A stretch of 64,000 nt of DNA, taken from assembly GCF_964019505.1 (NCBI RefSeq), contig NZ_OZ026449.1:124001-188000 (forward strand). Direction: 5' to 3'. Shown here piece after piece: positions 10,601 to 21,236 of the stretch. Both the position numbers and the translations under genes were made by a program. How positions within the stretch are numbered: position 1 is the first letter of the stretch; each line of letters begins with the position of its first letter. The stretch is from TIUS-1 sp964019505 (GTDB taxonomy: Bacteria; Bacillota_I; Bacilli_A; Mycoplasmatales; Mycoplasmataceae). The notes beneath the pieces are model-generated. The model was not told where the DNA came from. It was given only the letters and a program-made list of their open reading frames with translations, and did no database searches.

Positions 10601-11372
10601 AAAATGAGCGCTTATTACTGGTGCATCAAAAGGGTTAGGATTTGAATATTGTGACCTTTTATTAACGAAAGGTTATGACATTATTGGTGTTGCAAGAAAT
10701 ACAGATAGTTTAGGTGAATTACAAAAAAAACACTCTGAACGAGAAGTTGTTGCCATAAATATGGATTTGAGCAATAATGATAACTGCTTTAAATTAATTG
10801 AAGAAGTAAAAGATAAAAACATTGAACTTGTAATTAATAATGCAGGTTATGGTGTTTGAGGTATGTTTGAAAAATCAGACATACAATCTGAAATGAATAT
10901 GATTGATCTAAACATTAAAGCACTTCACATATTGACTAAAGAATTTGTAAAAATATTTAAAGAAAAAAATGTTGGAAGAATTATCAATGTTGGTTCGATG
11001 GCTGCTTTCACACCGGGTCCTGTATTTGCTGGATACTATGCATCAAAAGCATATGTTACATCATTGGGTGAAGCTGTTAACTTAGAATTAAAAATGGCGA
11101 AATCTAAAGCCCGTGTAATTACAATTTGCCCCGGACCACTAAAGACTGATTTTTGAAATAGGAGTTCAAATCAAATTGATGCGACTTACTATTCAAAAGT
11201 CAAAGTAATGAGTACGAGAACATATGCAATCAAATCATTGCGTAAATGTTTAAAAACAAACAAGAGTGTTATTATCATTGGAAAAATGAATAAACTGGCA
11301 AAGTTTGGAATTAACATCGCACCAAGAAGTACAGTACTTAAAAAAATATATAAATACCAAAAAGAACGTTAG
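10593..11372 (+). CDS. Short-chain dehydrogenase/reductase (SDR)
   Basis: A 259-residue classical SDR of the NAD(P)(H)-dependent oxidoreductase family. The N-terminal cofactor motif TGASKGLG lies at residues 10-17, the NNAG motif follows, and the catalytic residues are Ser in INVGSMAA and YxxxK in YYASKAY. The substrate is not evident; the closest general group is the DltE/YqjQ-like SDRs that act on ketones. It overlaps pgsA by 8 bases and is 14 bases from leuS. The C-terminal 60 residues are basic. Confidence 0.85.
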
Positions 11373-11386
11373 GAGATATATGTTGT

Positions 11387-13801
11387 ATGGAATTTTCACA
11401 CAAAGCAATTGAAAAGAAATGACAAAAATTTTGAAAAGAAAATAATGCATTTGCCACTAAAAATAAAAGCGATAAGAAAGCATACATTTTAGATATGTTT
11501 CCATACCCTTCAGGTGCTGGACTACACGTTGGCCACACAAAGGGTTACACTGCAACTGATATCTATTCAAGATTTAAAAGATTAAATGGATATGATGTTT
11601 TGCACCCAATGGGATATGATGCATTTGGATTACCAGCTGAGCAATATGCTCTTAAAACTGGAAATGACCCAAGAGATTTTACAATTAAAAATATTGAAAA
11701 CTTTAGAGTTCAATTAGAAAAAATGGGATATTCATATGATCCAAACAAAGAGATAATTACATCTGATCCAAATTACTATAAAACTACACAATGAATTTTT
11801 ATTCAACTATATAAAAAAGGACTAGCCGAAATTAGAAATGTTAATGTTAATTGATGTCCCGAATTAGGAACTGCATTAGCAAATGAAGAAGTAATTAATG
11901 TCGATGGAAAAATGGTTTCTGAAGTTGGTGGCTTTGAAGTTTTCAAGAAACCAATGAGACAATGAGTTTTGAAGATAACTGAATACGCAGATAGATTACT
12001 AAAAGGTCTTGATGATATTGATATGCCAAAATCAATTAAAGATTTACAAAAAAATTGAATTGGAAAATCGGAAGGTACATTAATTGAGTTTGATGTTAAA
12101 AACACTAATAAAAAACTAAACGTATTTACAACTCGTATTGATACTATTTATGGTGTTTCGTATTTAGTGGTAGCTCCAGAAAATAAAATAGTGGAAGAGA
12201 TTACGATTGATTCTAAGAAAAAAGAAGTGGAACAATATGTTTCAAAAACTCTTTCTAAATCAGATATTGAACGTCAAGATGAATCAAAACCTAAATCAGG
12301 TGTATCCATTGGTCAATACGCAATTAATCCAATTACAAAAGAAGAAGTACCAATCTGGATTAGTGATTATGTATTAAATGATTATGCAACAGGAATTGTT
12401 ATGGCAGTACCAGCACATGATTCAAGAGATTGAGAGTTTGCCAAAAAATTCAAACTACCAATTAAATTTGTTTTAAAAGCGGAAGATGAATCAAAAGCAT
12501 TCATTGGAAAATCAGAATATGTGAATTCAAAATTAATTGAAGGTATGAATTTTGAAAAAGCAAAAGAGACATTAGTAAAGTTACTGTCAAAAGAAAACAA
12601 AGGAAGCATAAAAGTTAACTACAAATTACGTGATTGATTATTTTCAAGACAACGTTTTTATGGAGAACCATTCCCAGTTGCTTTTGATGACGAACAAAAT
12701 ATTGTTCTACTTGAAAAGTCATTACCAGTCGAATTGCCTAAAACAGATTACATCAAACCATCAGGTACTGGTGAATCACCATTGGCGAATATCAAAGAAT
12801 GATTGAACATTGATTTGGATAACAAAAAATTGGTTAGAGAAACAAACACAATGCCACAATCAGCTGGTTCATCTTGATATCACTTGGCTTATATTTTGGC
12901 CAAGGGTCCAAATGAATTTATTAATATAGATTCTCCAGAAGCAAAAAAATTATTTAAAAAATGACTACCAGTTGATTTATATTTGGGTGGACAAGAACAT
13001 GCCGTTGGGCATTTGCTTTACATTAGGTTTTGACACCAAGTATTATTTGACCTTGGTATTGTTTCAACTCCAGAGCCATTTAATAAATTGATTAATCAAG
13101 GAATGGTGCTTGATAATAGTGGAACTAAAATGTCTAAATCAAAAGGTAATGTTGTTAACCCAGATGATATTATAGAATCTCACGGAGCTGATGCACTTAG
13201 ATTATTTATTGCATTCATGGGACCGATCGAAGCTTCATTACAATGGAGTGAAAGTGGACTTGATAGTGCACGTAAGTGAATTGATCGTGTATATAGAATG
13301 GTTGATACATTTGAAATTTCAAAAACAAATGATGGATCATTGGATGTTGCGTACAACAAGATGGTTAAAAGCTTTGGTCAAATGATTAGTGACTATAAAT
13401 TTAATACTGCCATTTCACAATTGATGGTTTTTGTAAATGAAATATATTCACAACAAAAACAAGTTTATATTGAACACATTAAAAACTTCCTAATTATGTT
13501 GTCAATAATTACGCCTCACATTTGTGAAGAGTTATGACAAAAAATTGGACAAAAGAATTCAGTGTGTGATCAAGTATGACCAACATTCGATGACAAAAAA
13601 TTAGTAGATAATGTTGTTACAATTGCAGTCCAAATTAATGGTAAACTACGTGCAACTTTTGAAACTGCTCGTGGGACTAAGTCAAATGTAATTTTAGATA
13701 TGGCTAAAAAAATTGATTCAATTCAAACTCAATTAGAAAATAAAAAAATAATAAAAGAAATTGCAGTTCAAGATAAGATTGTTAACTTCGTAATCAAGTA
13801 G
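11387..13801 (+). CDS. leuS: Leucyl-tRNA synthetase
   Basis: An 804-residue class I synthetase that attaches leucine to tRNA-Leu. The HIGH motif appears as GLHVGHTKGY near residues 40-50 and KMSKS at 581-585. The CP1 editing domain is present: it contains TTRIDTIYG and the aspartate-bearing block MAVPAHDSRD near residue 340. That matters because some mycoplasma LeuRS have lost editing. The start is the ATG 11 bases after AGGAG; the ATG at 11380 is out of frame. Its stop codon is built into the terminator hairpin. Confidence 0.96.
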
Positions 13802-13822
13802 AAATACTTGATTTTTATTTTT
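13792..13822 (+). terminator. Terminator overlapping the leuS stop codon
   Basis: Perfect 9-bp stem AATCAAGTA/TACTTGATT with a GAAA tetraloop and T-rich tail. The left arm contains the last leuS codons and most of the stop. Confidence 0.87.
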
Positions 13823-13872
13823 TTTGCTCACAAAAATTAAATATAATAAATAAATAGAGAGAAACGAAATAA

Positions 13873-15150
13873 ATGAAAATCAGTAAAAATTTAGACTTTA
13901 TATTAAAACTAGTGATACTTAATGTGTTAGTTCTTTTTTTAATTTTTGACTTTTGCTCACAAATTTGATTTCCTAAGTATAACTTAGGTGGAATTCCAAC
14001 AATTGAAAGAATAAACATTTACTATGCATTTTGAACTACACAGTCAAATTACATTGTTGTTGTTTATCTTATTGTGACTATATTCTTACAAAAAATTTAT
14101 GGAACACAAAGACTACTTGGTTTGGAAATTGCGATTACAACTTATATTACTGTTACGTTTATTGTTTTCTGGTTTGGTCTTTTAGCGTCACCAGATGAGA
14201 TTGGGGCATATAGACCAATCAACTGAGTATCGACTGTTGTTTTACACTTAGTAATCCCATTGTTCATGGTGACACAATTCTTTACGACTTCAGGAAATGT
14301 TTATATGTCAATTGAAGACTTTAATAGATTTGGTATTTTTTGTGTTTGTGCATATCCAGTAGCTTATTTGGTTTATGTAATGATAAGAGGTGAATTACGT
14401 TTTGAACAATATGGTCCAGATTTCTTTGAATTTATTTATAGTGGGAATCAACCAATTGGATGAGATGGGATTTTTCACAATGGTAATGGTATTGGAATAA
14501 TTGATTTTGATGCCAGGTTCAATACTCAATTCTACTACCCATATTGATTTTTGGATTTTCATAAATATGAATTAAAATATGGAACAAATGTCATTGGTGG
14601 CTCAGAAATTGTTTTCTTCTCTCACAACAATGCCCAATGAACGTATGTACTAGTTACTATTGCTGCATGTTTGGGTATTACAGGGGTCTTTGTTGGGGTC
14701 ACACTCGGATATCTTGCGTTGAACAACTCTAAATACTATAGATGACATGATTTAAATGATGTATCACTTTCAAAAGAAGAACATGATTACCGTATGGCAA
14801 AAAGAAGTGCAAATAGAGCAATTGCTAGACAAGAAAAGAAAAAGGTCAGAATTCACGATAGAGTACAATGAACTAACTTTAAACGTAAGTTAAAGTTAGT
14901 TCCAAAAGAATATCATGAACGTGAGATTGAAGAATTCCAACGTGAAAAGATGCAAATATTTGCAGAAAAACTTTGAGACATTGAAGAAAACAATATTGCA
15001 AAAAGACAATACAATAAACGATTTGAAGAAATGATCAACAATCTTTCTAAAAAAGATTCAGAAGTTGTTCTAAGGAATGTCAAAGAGTCAAAGCGTTATC
15101 AAAAGCTAGTAAAAAAAGGTGTAGTAAACGCAAAAGTAAGGTTTGAATAA
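13873..15150 (+). CDS. Multi-pass membrane protein, possible Pr6Pr/DUF1600-like family
   Basis: A 425-residue protein with about seven hydrophobic segments in the first 300 residues, then a charged, Lys/Arg/Glu-rich cytoplasmic tail of roughly 125 residues predicted helical. A tract near residue 55 (YYAFWTTQSNYIVVVY) resembles the F-T-x-QSN motif of Pr6Pr/FAR-17a-like membrane proteins, often labelled DUF1600 in mollicutes. That assignment is tentative. No catalytic residues are recognisable. The reading frame needs many TGA=Trp codons. It is transcribed alone after the leuS terminator. Confidence 0.6.
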
Positions 15151-15202
15151 ACCTTATTTTTTTGTATATAATATAAATATTAAAATAATCGTAAGGGTCA
15201 AA

Positions 15203-17260
15203 ATGTCTGAAAAAACAAATAAAAATTTATTCGAAAAATCACCTGAATCTAACAAACCTAAATTTCGTGAACTTGTAGAACAAAGAATGAACAAAATCAT
15301 GGAAGAAGAAAATTATAAAGTTGTAGAAAACAAAAAAATAGATGCAACAACGTCACTAGACAAAAAGGGTAGACCTAAAACATTTAGAAACATAATAAAC
15401 CAAAGAGTTGAAGATTACACTGAAGGTACTTTAGATATCGATTCAGTAAACACAACTGAAACAGATAACTACTCAACGTTTGTTACTAATTCAATAAACA
15501 CAAACGTAACATTGCCATCATCACCTAAAGAAAAAGTTTTAGAAGATATTAAGTCTAAGTCAAAATCAAATTTAACTTATACAGAAAGAAAAATTCTAAA
15601 CCAAGACAACACACAAAAAAATAATGTATTAGAAAGCGCGAACTCATTGGATGAAAGACGCAAAGTTCTCGAGAGCGGAATGAGATCAAAGAAATCTTCA
15701 AGGGAAAGTGAAGACTATATTGAGGGAATCGAAATACCGGTTCACTTTAATCGTGAGTTGAAAATTACAGATCACAAATCTGGTGATGTAATTATGTCAA
15801 AATACAAAAACACAATTGATGGTAGACATGATTTTGTTATTTGATTAAAACTAAATGGAATATACGACAGAGTTGAAAAAAGACTTCCTTCAGTCACTGG
15901 TGACCAATCTATACTAAAAGAAAAATTAGATGAAGAAGCAAAAATTAAAAGAGTTTCAATTAGAGCAACATTACAAAATGAATCTGGGTTCAAAGTAGAT
16001 AGACCACAACCAGTTAAGGTTAAAAAACCAAAACAACCGAAATCTGGTTTAATTGATTCTTCAAGTGCAGCAACACCAGTTAGAAGCGATGTTGTGAGTA
16101 AAGAAGTTGCGCAAACTTCAAAACAAAAACACCCAACTTTAAAGAATGAAGTATTTAATAATAAAAATAAAAGTGCTAAACCAGTTATGGGAACGGTCCC
16201 ACAACCAGTTGAAACTAAAAACTTTTTAACAAAACAAACAACTAAACCACTTTTTAACTTACAAACAAATAGTAACCCCACAACAAAACAGACAAACAAC
16301 AATACAAATAAAAATGTTGCTAAATCAACTACAACAAAACAAACTTCAAACATTCCAAAACAAGATGTAAAAAAACAGATTACAAAGAATGAAATTTCTA
16401 ATGTTGTTAAATCAGCTGCAAAAAATATAAAACACAGAACACCAAACAATGATGTGGAAAAACTACAAAAAGAAATTTTATTATTAAAACAAGAACTGCT
16501 TACTAAGAAAGTAAACAGAGATGTTTACAACACAATTGATTTTGATGAAGATGTAAACAAAGGTTTTTCAGATGCCGATGTATTATTTGGTCTTGAAGAA
16601 TTTGAACCAACTCCATCAAGTAGAAACCAACTACAATTGGTTAAAAGCAATATACAACCAGATACAATCTCAACAAGTGTTGACGTATCTAGAATAATAA
16701 AACTAAAATCTAAGTTACGCGAAAATGATTCAAGTTTCCCGTTCTCGTCAATGTCTTTTGTAGTTAAGGCTTTATCAAATGCACTAGAAAAATTCCCAGC
16801 ATTTAATGCCAAATTTGATCAAGCAGCTCAACAATCAAGACCAATTAAAAAACACGATATTGGAATAATAATTGAAACAGATGAAAAGTCAGTAGTGCCA
16901 GTAATCCACACTGCAAATGGTTTATCAATAAAAGAACTTGGTACTCAATTAATAGGAATCACTTCAGATATTAGAAGGGGTAGAAAATTAGTTGAAGAAA
17001 AATCAACAATTAAAATTGGAACATTTGTGGGTTCGGCTTCGTTTATGAAACCTACATTATCAAATGATAATGTGGCTATTATTGCAATGAGTAAAATTGT
17101 TAAAAAACCATTTGAGTTTGGTGGAAAAATGTATAGTAAAGCATCTATGAATTTAATTCTTACTTATGATCAACGAGCCGCAAGCGCTGAGAGTGCAAAT
17201 GAGTTTGTTAATTGAATAAAATACTTGTTACAGACGCCAGAAATTTTAACATTATCTTAA
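15203..17260 (+). CDS. Large protein with a degenerate E2-acyltransferase-like domain
   Basis: A 685-residue protein. Residues 1-75 hold two copies of a short basic motif, KPKFRELVEQRM at 18-29 and RPKTFRNIINQRV at 57-69. Residues about 260-410 are a Lys/Thr/Asn/Gln-rich, probably disordered linker, and 417-437 look like a coiled coil. Residues about 490-685 match the 2-oxoacid dehydrogenase E2 (CAT-like) core: FVVKALSNALEKFPAFNAK, DIGIIIETDEKSVVPVI, LSIKELG and a closing LLQTPEILTL. The catalytic DHRxxDG motif is replaced by DQRAASA at 656-662, so His and Asp are lost. No lipoyl domain is seen. Probably a non-catalytic scaffold. The ATG at 15203 has an AAGGG site; an in-frame upstream start at 15143 has none. 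Confidence 0.75.
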
Positions 17261-17291
17261 AACTAAAATAATGTATAATTATTTTGGTTAT

Positions 17292-17368
17292 GGCGTTCGT
17301 GGTGAAATGGTTAACACATCGGATTGTGGTTCCGACATTCGAGGGTTCAATCCCCTTCGGGCGCCCCA
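17292..17368 (+). tRNA. tRNA-His (GTG)
   Basis: Anticodon stem TCGGA/TCCGA with loop TTGTGGT (GTG). The extra 5' G (G-1) opposite discriminator C73, the histidine identity pair, is encoded. CCA is encoded. Confidence 0.94.
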
Positions 17369-17379
17369 TTTTGAAAACA

Positions 17380-17410
17380 AAAAAAATAACACTTATGTGT
17401 TATTTTTTAT
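17380..17410. terminator. Bidirectional terminator between tRNA-His and folD
   Basis: Stem AATAACAC/GTGTTATT flanked by A-run and T-run. It serves tRNA-His on the plus strand and folD on the minus strand, whose stop lies inside the right arm. Confidence 0.83.
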
Positions 17411-18236
17411 TTTGTAATTTATGTAGTTGAATAACATTATCAAATAAAGATCATATCGTCATTGGGCCAACACCGCCAGGAACAGGAGTGATAAGTGAGA
17501 CTGAATCTTTTACTTCGTCAAAGTTAACATCACCACAGTATTTATTGTTAATGTAATTAGAACCAACATCAATAATGATTTGATTATGTCCGATGTTGCT
17601 TTTATTGATTAGGTTTGGTGAACCGGCAGCACAAATTATAATTTCAGCATTTTTTATATATGAGTCAATGTTCTTTGTTTTTGTATTACAAACAGTAACA
17701 GTTGCTTGTCTATTGATTAACATGTTTGCAACCGGTTTACCAACAATATTGCTTCTACCGATAACTACAACATTTTTACCTACTAAATCAATACCTTCAG
17801 AATCAATTAATTTCATAATTCCTTTGGGAGTAGCGGGGGGATTTATGGGTAAGTCTAGAACAGTTTCACCCATTGCCACGGGAGTGAACCCATCTGCGTC
17901 TTTAATGGGGCTAATGGCCTTTATTATATTTAATGAGTTAATGTGTTTTGGAAGTGGTAGTTGAACAATGATTGCTGTAATTGACTTGTCATTATTAGAT
18001 TTAATAATTTGATCTATTACAATTTTTTCTGAAATGCTTTCATCAAAGTTTAATAGTTCAAAGTCAATTCCTAAGTTAATAGCTTTTTTTTGTTTATATT
18101 CAATATATTTATTTGAAGCAAAATTACTACCAACTTGAATTACTTGTAATTTAGCTTTAGTGCTAAATTTAAGTAATTCAGTTTTATTTTGTTCGTTTAA
18201 TTTTTTTGCTAACAAAGCTCCGTCAATCAATTTCAT
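17400..18236 (-). CDS. folD: Methylenetetrahydrofolate dehydrogenase/cyclohydrolase
   Basis: A 278-residue bifunctional enzyme that oxidises 5,10-methylene-THF with NADP and hydrolyses the product to 10-formyl-THF, providing one-carbon units for purines and initiator tRNA formylation. The catalytic Tyr/Lys stretch is seen as YIEYKQKKAINLGI near residue 45; VQLPLP, the GRSNIVGKP cofactor loop and the PGGVGPMT C-terminal signature are intact. The start is the ATG with a GGAGGTGTAC leader. Monocistronic, with a bidirectional terminator. Confidence 0.95.
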
Positions 18237-18297
18237 GTACACCTCCAAAGGATAAGATATATAGATTATAATATTTATATATTTAAAAAGGTAATTT

Positions 18298-19014
18298 ATG
18301 TTTGTTAATCACAATGCTAGTCCAAGCTTTCAAAAGATAAGATCTGATCTTTATCCTTTTTTAAATCCTGAAACAGTACTTAAAACAAATAAATTTAAAA
18401 TCAATAAGTTAGAAAAACAATACAAAGATGATAGTGATTATATTGACTATAAACATTGAGTTTTATTTAAATGAGTTAGAGATAACTTTTCGATATCAGA
18501 AATTTTTATTTGAAGATTCAATAAAATAATTAAAAAAATGAAAATTGAATTAAGTGAAAGAGAAAAGAAATTTGTAAGGCAACTTGAAGAATTGGTTTTT
18601 ACAACTTGAAGACCTTTAAAAGAAATGCAGGTAAAATTCACAACCCAAGATAAAGAATCGGTTAACTTATTTCAATCAAGTTGTAACTTGCATTTCTTTG
18701 ATGGAAAAAAAGAACTAGAACAAATTGGAACATTTGATTTCTATTACTCAACAGATCAAATAATAATTACAGACAAAGACCAAAAAATAAAACACAAAAT
18801 TAAGTACATCGATATTGTGAACATGATCCCAAAACAATATGGGATTGTTCTTGAATGCAAAAAGGTCCAATACCTTGTTAGAGGTAAAAATAAATTATTA
18901 ACTTATGTTATGTTATCAAGAATGAATAGACAAAGAGAGTGACGTGTTGATGACATTCCAAATCTATATACTTATTTTGATACATGAAATAATATCTTAG
19001 ATAAAATGTATTAA
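18298..19014 (+). CDS. Conserved-looking hypothetical protein with possible PH-like C-terminus
   Basis: A 238-residue soluble protein not recognised by name. The first 130 residues are helical and basic. The last 110 look beta-rich (IGTFDFYYSTDQIIIT then KHKIKYIDIVNMIPKQYG) ending in an amphipathic helix, which resembles a bacterial pleckstrin-homology or GRAM-like unit; this is inference from pattern only. No signal peptide or membrane segment. It is 21 bases upstream of nagB and probably shares its transcript. Divergent from folD. Confidence 0.65.
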
Positions 19015-19035
19015 AATATTAAAAGGAGAAACACT

Positions 19036-19758
19036 ATGAAAATATTGAAAGTAAAAAACGAAATCGAAGCAGGTAAATTAGGATCTGAAATTATTTTAGA
19101 CCTAGTTATAAACAAGGATAAACCAGTATTGGGTTTAGCTACTGGTTCAACACCAATTTCAACATATAACCAAATAATTGAAAGAACAAACAGTGAAAAA
19201 ATTGATTGAACAAATGTAACAACATTTAATCTAGATGAATACAAAGGATTAAAACCAACAGATGATCAATCATATGATTTCTTTATGAGAAAACAATTAT
19301 TTGATCACATTAATATTAAAAAAGAAAACACAAATATTCCAAGTGGTTCAATCAGTACGAATGAAGAAGCAAATAAATACGATGAATTAATTGCAGCTAA
19401 AGGCGGAATTGATTTACAACTTTTAGGATTAGGGACAAATGGACATGTTGGTTTTAACGAACCACCAGCAGACTTTAATTCATTAACATCAATTGTTAAT
19501 TTGGTAGAATCAACAATTGAATCTAATGCAAGATTCTTTGCTAAAAAAGAAGACGTGCCAACACAGGCAATATCAATGGGTATGAAATCAATCATGTCTG
19601 CAAAAAAAATATTATTAATTGCTTTAGGCGAGTCTAAGGCTGACGCTATTGCTCAATTAGTGAATGGAAAAGTTGACCCAAGTTGACCATGTACATTATT
19701 GCAAAACCACAAAGATGTAACAATCATCATTGATGAAAAAGCAGCTTCAAAACTTTAA
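19036..19758 (+). CDS. nagB: Glucosamine-6-phosphate deaminase
   Basis: A 240-residue enzyme converting glucosamine-6-phosphate to fructose-6-phosphate and ammonia, the entry of amino sugars to glycolysis. Family motifs are LATGSTP near residue 40, FNLDEYKGL, and LLGLGTNGHVGFNEP around residue 130. Length is normal. RBS AAAGGAG. The N-acetylglucosamine deacetylase (nagA) is not in the window. It lies immediately upstream of the Pycsar leader; no clear terminator separates them. Confidence 0.95.
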
Positions 19759-19878
19759 ATATAAATTATTAAAGAACAAACATGCCAAGCATTATCTACA
19801 ATGTACATGTGTAGAGTGTCGTAAGGTTAATAAAATCTTAACAATTACCCAGGACTACAATAAGGAAAGAACCAAGAC
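19759..19878 (+). promoter_or_regulatory. Leader of the Pycsar operon with a dyad
   Basis: A 120-base gene-free stretch. It contains a near-perfect inverted repeat CTACAATGTACATGTGTAG (about 19794-19812) with ATGTACAT at its centre, then a weaker dyad GTTAA/TTAAC at about 19825-19841. No T-run follows, so it is not a terminator. It could be an operator or structured 5' leader. AAGGAAAG upstream of the ATG is the ribosome site. I could not match it to SRP RNA, tmRNA or a known riboswitch. Confidence 0.45.
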
Positions 19879-20352
19879 ATGGAATTAAAAGAGTTAAAAG
19901 ATATTTACAACATTATAAAAAGGCAAATTGAAAATTTTGATTTTAAATCTGAAATTTTTTTAACAGTATCGGGATTATTTTTAGGTTTCTTTATTGCAGG
20001 TAATGTCTTTAGCGCGTTATTTGTTAGTTTTTGACCAACATTTTTCTTTTTATTATTTTTTCTTTTAATAATAACTGGTATTATTATTTTTATATGTGTA
20101 ATATTTCCAAAATCCAAAAAGAAAGAAAGGAATAACAACGGTAAAGAATCAAAAATATATTACAAAGATATTTCCAAAACAGATATATTTGTCGAAGTAA
20201 CTAATGAAGAATTAAAAGAAGAGTATAAAAAGCAAATAGTAATTAATTCAAAAATTTGCACAAGGAAACACAATCTATTAAAATGAGGAATTTCATTTTT
20301 TATAGCTTCGCTTGTTGCCTTTTTTATAGGAATTATTTTAGCAGTTGTATAG
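19879..20352 (+). CDS. pycTM: Pycsar membrane effector (PycTM-like)
   Basis: A 157-residue membrane protein matching the DUF5706/PycTM layout: an N-terminal amphipathic helix with FDFKSEIFLTVSG, two transmembrane segments near residues 26-48 and 52-76, a soluble middle portion with YYKDISKTDIFVEVTNEEL and EEYKKQIVINSKICTRK, and a final transmembrane segment near 136-157. In Pycsar systems such proteins sense cyclic UMP or CMP and damage the cell membrane to stop phage spread. It is 11 bases upstream of the cyclase gene, as expected for a Pycsar pair. Assigned by topology, motif pattern and context; not confirmed by search. Confidence 0.8.
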
Positions 20353-20363
20353 GAGTTGTAGAT

Positions 20364-21122
20364 ATGTTGTATGATTATAAAAATGGCTTAAATAGAATTA
20401 GAAATATTTTAGATTCACCAAATGAAGTTGAAGTGATTGACTCTAAAATTCCAAAGGATGAAAATCAATGATCATTTAAGAATGGAAAAAAAGCATGAGT
20501 TTCGGCTATTTTTGTTGACATTGTTGATTCAACAAAGTTATTTACTGGTCAAATAAAAGATACAACAATTGCGAAGATGATGCGTGCATTTTGCAGTGAA
20601 ATAATTAGAATTCTAAAAATAGATGAAAATTATAGGCAAATAGGTATTAGAGGCGATTGTGTTTATGGAATATATTCGACTCCAAATAGAGAAGATCTTT
20701 ATGAAATCTATAATACATCTGTAGCCATAAATACATTTATGGGAGTTTTGAATAAAGAACTAAAATCAAAATCACTTCCATGTATTGAATTTGGAATTGG
20801 GATAGCCGCTTCTGAATCTTTAATAATTAAGGCAGGAGTAAGTGGGGAATCAGGAAGTTTAAACGATAAAATTTGAATTGGAGAATCTGTTTCATTTGCT
20901 TCAAAACTATCATCTGTAGCTGGAAGAAGTGGATTTGATAAAATATTAATTTCTGAAAATTTTTATATAAATTTAATTATTCACATAAAGGAATTAGGTT
21001 TTTCTGAAACAATTAGTTGATTTAAAGAAGTTGGTTGTAATGCTATAGAAGGGAAAGTATATGAATACAATTTAATAAATATAGAAATTAATAATTGGTT
21101 GACTAATAACTATCAAGATTAA
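20364..21122 (+). CDS. pycC: Pycsar pyrimidine nucleotide cyclase (PycC-like, class III cyclase fold)
   Basis: A 252-residue soluble class III nucleotide cyclase. The two metal-binding aspartates are at D52 in FVDIVDSTKLF and D98 in IRGDCVYG, 46 residues apart as in class III enzymes. The later helix reads GESVSFASKLSSVA, where adenylyl cyclases have Asn and Arg (NxxxR) and here Ser and Lys. In Pycsar, such enzymes make cCMP or cUMP on infection; the product here is unknown. No sensor domain or membrane anchor, as in known PycC. RBS AGGAG before ATG; translation from further upstream is possible but lacks support. Uses one TGG codon near its end. Confidence 0.8.
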
Positions 21123-21236
21123 ATTTTTACTTTTCTTTTTAAGGAAATGTTGTTGGTGAATATTTTATATTTCATTTTGGATAAAAGTTAAATAGGGCGT
21201 ATAAAGTTGTGCTCTTTTTTTTGCTATAATCAAAGT

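Noticed and set aside
15143..15202. In-frame upstream start for the pseudo-E2 gene
   Set aside because: It would overlap the previous stop region and a TATATAATATAA promoter; the ATG at 15203 has a ribosome site.
15772..16449. A 225-codon minus-strand frame opposite the pseudo-E2 gene
   Set aside because: It is the reverse of the K/T/N/Q-rich linker, yielding a Cys/Phe/Leu/Val-rich translation without family traits; no ribosome site.
19759..19878. The Pycsar leader as SRP RNA, tmRNA or a riboswitch
   Set aside because: No SRP tetraloop motif, tag reading frame or known riboswitch core could be recognised.
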